Positions 13,967 through 16,301 of a stretch of DNA of 16,301 nt are shown piece by piece. How positions within the stretch are numbered: position 1 is the first letter of the stretch; every line of letters starts with the position of its first letter. Both the position numbers and the translations under genes were made by a program. Source of the stretch: Saprospiraceae bacterium (GTDB lineage Bacteria; Bacteroidota; Bacteroidia; Chitinophagales; Saprospiraceae); the NCBI GenBank assembly GCA_013002625.1, contig JABDJE010000276.1, forward strand, positions 1-16,301. Reading direction: 5' to 3'. The notes beneath the pieces are model-generated. The model was not told the DNA's origin. It saw only the letters and a program-made list of their open reading frames with translations, and made no database searches.

Positions 13967-14296
13967 ATGTCTGATACACGCTTAAAAACCCTTCTGAATT
14001 ATTATGAAAAAGATAATCAGGATGCCTTTATAATCTTCGCACTGGCAAAAGAATATGAGCAATTATCTCAAATTGATAAAGCCATGTATCATTATCTGGA
14101 ATTAAAGACCAAGCACAGCGATTACATCGGGCTATATTACCATCTGGCTAAGCTATATGAAACCCGGGGCGAGAACGAAATGGCTCTACAGACCTATGGT
14201 GAGGGTATTGAACTTGCCAAATCAAAACGAGATTATCATGCGTTGTCAGAATTGAATAATGCCAAAATGAATCTTGAAATGGAAATGGACGATTAA
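13967..14296 (+). CDS. Small tetratricopeptide-repeat protein
   Basis: A 109-residue all-helical cytoplasmic protein with about two and a half TPR units: AFIIFALAKEYEQLSQIDKAM (20-40), YHYLELKTKHSDYIGLYYHL (41-60), then AKLYETRGENEMALQTYGEGIELA (61-84). It probably acts as a protein-interaction adaptor; the partner is not known. It has no signal peptide and an acidic tail (MEMEMDD). Its TAA stop overlaps the TAA of the convergent dapF by 4 nt (TTAA). Confidence 0.85.
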   Translation: MSDTRLKTLLNYYEKDNQDAFIIFALAKEYEQLSQIDKAMYHYLELKTKHSDYIGLYYHLAKLYETRGENEMALQTYGEGIELAKSKRDYHALSELNNAKMNLEMEMDD

Positions 14297-15072
14297 ATCT
14301 CGATTGATCCTTCGTAGACCTGAACAGCCGGACCTTTAAGCCAGATATTTGTATATCCATCACGGGTTTTTTCAAAACTTACTTGCAGAACACCTCCTGG
14401 GGTTTTTAATTCAATTGGACTTTCAAGGTGGTCAAACTTTTCATGAATCGCTATTGCTGTTGCGGTAACGCCGGTTCCACAAGACAGCGTCTCATTTTCT
14501 ACACCCCTTTCGTAAGTCCTTAAATAAAAATCCCCCTGAACGCTTTCAACAAAATTCACGTTGATACCCTTTTCTTTATAAGTTGCATTATAACGAATTG
14601 AATGCGCTGAAGGTACAATATCAAGGTCGTGGACATTATCTATAAAGGTGACATAATGCGGTGAACCGGTATCCAGAACATAGTCGCCATCATGCATTGA
14701 TATTTGATGTACGTCTTTCAATTGTATTTCCACGAAGTCACCAATTTTGCCCTGATGCAAACCATCGATTGCTTCAAATATGGCTTCATTATCAATATAG
14801 GCCTGCTTGTGCGCCAAGGCAAGAATACAACGTCCGCCATTTCCGCACATCGAACTGTCAGCGCCATCGGAGTTATAGTAAACCATCTTAAAGTCAGCAC
14901 TTTTAGATCCTTCAAGAATGATTAGACCATCTGCCCCAATGCCAAACCTGCGGTCACATAACATAGCAATCCTTTCCTGCGTCAAACCGTTCAGGTCATA
15001 TTGTCCATTGAAATTATCAATCATGATAAAATCATTGCCCGTACCATGGTATTTATAGAATTTAATGTTCAA
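14293..15072 (-). CDS. dapF: Diaminopimelate epimerase
   Basis: A 259-residue cytosolic enzyme that converts LL- to meso-diaminopimelate for lysine and peptidoglycan synthesis. Family motifs are KYHGTGNDFIMID (7-19), DRRFGIGADGLI (40-51), NSDGADSSMCGNGGRC (67-82, catalytic Cys76) and ENETLSCGTGVTATA (192-206, catalytic Cys198). Both active-site cysteines are present and the length is normal. The start must be TTG at 15072, because the codon two positions upstream is a stop (TAA) and the first internal Met is Met17, inside the conserved GNDF-IMID segment. A -7 box lies 31 nt upstream. Divergent from the HtrA-type protease. Confidence 0.97.
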   Translation of the reverse strand: MNIKFYKYHGTGNDFIMIDNFNGQYDLNGLTQERIAMLCDRRFGIGADGLIILEGSKSADFKMVYYNSDGADSSMCGNGGRCILALAHKQAYIDNEAIFEAIDGLHQGKIGDFVEIQLKDVHQISMHDGDYVLDTGSPHYVTFIDNVHDLDIVPSAHSIRYNATYKEKGINVNFVESVQGDFYLRTYERGVENETLSCGTGVTATAIAIHEKFDHLESPIELKTPGGVLQVSFEKTRDGYTNIWLKGPAVQVYEGSIEI

Positions 15073-15103
15073 GCGTTAATTTTTATTTAAATACATTGAT
15101 ATG

Positions 15104-15111
15104 CAAAACTA
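15104..15111 (-). promoter_or_regulatory. -7 box of dapF
   Basis: On the minus strand this reads TAGTTTTG, a perfect TAnnTTTG match, 31 nt upstream of the TTG start. No clear -33 TTG is visible at the right spacing. Confidence 0.45.
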
Positions 15112-15125
15112 ATGATATTCGATTT

Positions 15126-15153
15126 TTAGTTAAGCATTATGGTCATATCTTTG
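15126..15153 (+). promoter_or_regulatory. Promoter of the HtrA-type protease gene
   Basis: TATCTTTG (15146-15153) is a perfect -7 box, with TTAG (15126-15129) 16 nt upstream as a possible -33 element. The box ends 4 nt before ATG 15158, so transcription probably starts at or next to the start codon. Confidence 0.65.
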
Positions 15154-15157
15154 TTTT

Positions 15158-16246
15158 ATGCGACGCTACGCTCCAATTATACTTGTTTCATTGGTCTGCT
15201 CACTGTTAACCTTGGGCTTGTATCATTATTTGATCCTTCCTCAGATTACTGAAGACCTTGTTCAGTTTGTCGAACCCACCAAAGCCGGTTTTGACACACC
15301 CCTTAACAGCAAGCCGTTTTTCGCACCTCCTGTAGAGAATGAAAAATTTATCAATATTTCAGAAACAGCCATAAATGGCGTTGTATCTGTAAAGGCCACC
15401 AAGTTAAAAGAAAGTGGTTTCTTTCGTGACAAATATGCAAAAACCAATGGATCCGGTGTCATCTTATCTGATGACGGATATATTGTAACCAACTACCATG
15501 TCATTCAGGATGCTGCAGATATAGATGTCCGTCTTGAAGATAAAAGAGAATATAAGGCCGAAATGGTTGGTTTTGATTTAGCCACTGACATTGCCCTGAT
15601 AAAAATTGAAGCGGAAAACCTCTTCCATCTGGAGTTTGGAAATTCAGATTCTTTGCGTGTTGGTGAATGGGTTTTAGCGGTAGGCAATCCTTTCAAATTA
15701 CAATCTTCCGTAACTGCCGGAATAGTTAGTGCAAAAGGAAGAAACATTAATATTTTTGACCGGCAAGGCATTGAGTCTTTTATTCAGACAGATGCTGCTA
15801 TCAATCCTGGTAACAGTGGCGGTGCTCTGATCAATACAAGTGGGAAAGTGGTCGGCATCAATACCGCTATTTTAACTTACTCCGGTAAGTATGAAGGATT
15901 CAGTTTCGCGGCTCCAAGCAATCTTGTAAATAAGATCGTCAAAGACATACGGAATTATGGTGCTGTACAACGGGCATGGCTCGGAGTCAGCGTATTTGAT
16001 ATCGATAACGATAAAGCAGAGGATTTAGATCTCGACTTCATTGGAGGTGTTTTGCTCGATGTAGTGGATAAGAATGGTGCTGCCGCAAATGCTGGAATGA
16101 AATCTGATGATGTCATCATATCCATCGATGGATCCAGGACATTAACCACTTCTGAATTCCTGGAAGTTTTGGGACGGTTCAGCCCTGGTGATCGTGTTGA
16201 AGTGGAATATGTGAGAAAATCCAAAGTGTATACTCGCTACACTTAG
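15158..16246 (+). CDS. htrA: HtrA/DegQ-type serine protease (S1C), reading frame interrupted near its 3' end
   Basis: A periplasmic quality-control protease, anchored or exported by a hydrophobic N-terminus (residues 6-27). The trypsin-like domain carries the full triad: His114 in TNYHVI, Asp144 in LATDIALI and Ser220 in NPGNSGGAL. A PDZ domain follows from about 270 (WLGVSVFD, GGVLLDVVDKNGAAANAGMKSDD, ISIDGSR). This frame stops at 362 after KVYTRYT, before the last PDZ strand. In the +1 frame from about 16236 the sequence continues ATLRNQLNTTDFVAV and stays open to the window end, matching the TLxNxxGxT segment seen in Bacteroidota HtrA proteins. The stop at 16244-16246 is therefore probably caused by one extra base. 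Most relatives carry a second PDZ domain, which would lie beyond the window. Expressed from its own promoter. Confidence 0.92.
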   Translation: MRRYAPIILVSLVCSLLTLGLYHYLILPQITEDLVQFVEPTKAGFDTPLNSKPFFAPPVENEKFINISETAINGVVSVKATKLKESGFFRDKYAKTNGSGVILSDDGYIVTNYHVIQDAADIDVRLEDKREYKAEMVGFDLATDIALIKIEAENLFHLEFGNSDSLRVGEWVLAVGNPFKLQSSVTAGIVSAKGRNINIFDRQGIESFIQTDAAINPGNSGGALINTSGKVVGINTAILTYSGKYEGFSFAAPSNLVNKIVKDIRNYGAVQRAWLGVSVFDIDNDKAEDLDLDFIGGVLLDVVDKNGAAANAGMKSDDVIISIDGSRTLTTSEFLEVLGRFSPGDRVEVEYVRKSKVYTRYT

Positions 16247-16301
16247 AAACCAACTAAATACTACAGACTTTGTGGCGGTCAGAAAAGATAAAGTCTTGAC
16301 T
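16236..16301 (+). pseudogene. htrA: Shifted-frame continuation of the HtrA-type protease
   Basis: In the +1 frame relative to the protease, 22 codons are open from GCT at 16236 to the window edge. The first, ATLRNQLNTTD, supplies the missing last strand of the PDZ domain directly after KVYT. The gene is therefore longer than its in-frame ORF and broken by a net +1 change between about 16229 and 16238. Whether this is a mutation or a sequence error cannot be told here; the downstream half is outside the window. Confidence 0.7.

Overview
The window looks like a chromosomal, housekeeping-rich segment from a member of the Bacteroidota, perhaps a Saprospiria- or Chitinophagia-like lineage; the class is a guess. 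Four things point there: a SusC-style TonB-dependent receptor with an N-terminal carboxypeptidase-D-like domain, a DUF1573 protein, a Nudix/winged-helix regulator of the NrtR type, and many promoters with the Bacteroidota -7 box TAnnTTTG and no clear Shine-Dalgarno sequences. No rRNA, tRNA, CRISPR array, insertion sequence or phage gene is visible.

Layout. Positions 1-118 hold a degenerate heptameric repeat (GGGTTAC/GAGTTAC), followed by a doubtful 67-codon minus-strand ORF. A minus-strand unit runs 4436->441: a PolB-type 3'-5' exonuclease, ribulose-phosphate 3-epimerase (rpe) and a TonB-dependent receptor, separated by 24 and 6 nt. Divergent from it is a membrane-anchored coiled-coil protein, closed by a strong intrinsic terminator (5554-5589). 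Next, on the plus strand, come a von Willebrand A protein and a MoxR/Mg-chelatase-like AAA+ ATPase, which probably act together, and a small secreted DUF1573 protein. The rest alternates in strand: lepA (minus), a lipoprotein (plus), a Nudix-like regulator (minus), threonine aldolase (plus), a bifunctional-nuclease/UVR protein (minus), a TPR protein (plus), dapF (minus) and an HtrA/DegQ-type periplasmic protease (plus) that runs to the window edge.

How it works together. Most genes are independent core functions: pentose phosphate pathway, elongation factor 4, lysine/peptidoglycan precursor, glycine/threonine metabolism and envelope proteolysis. The VWA + AAA+ pair is the one module that looks like a dedicated multi-protein machine of unknown job. 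The Nudix-like regulator lies head-to-head with threonine aldolase across 40 nt that contain an inverted repeat, which suggests local regulation.

Main points for a second look. (1) The protease reading frame breaks near 16235; the conserved C-terminal continuation is intact in the +1 frame to the window end. (2) Several TAnnTTTG boxes lie only 4-6 nt from the start codon, implying leaderless mRNAs. (3) A perfect 10-bp-arm palindrome overlies the -7 box of the TPR gene. (4) The Nudix box of the regulator has lost catalytic residues. (5) Convergent genes repeatedly meet with overlapping or abutting stop codons.
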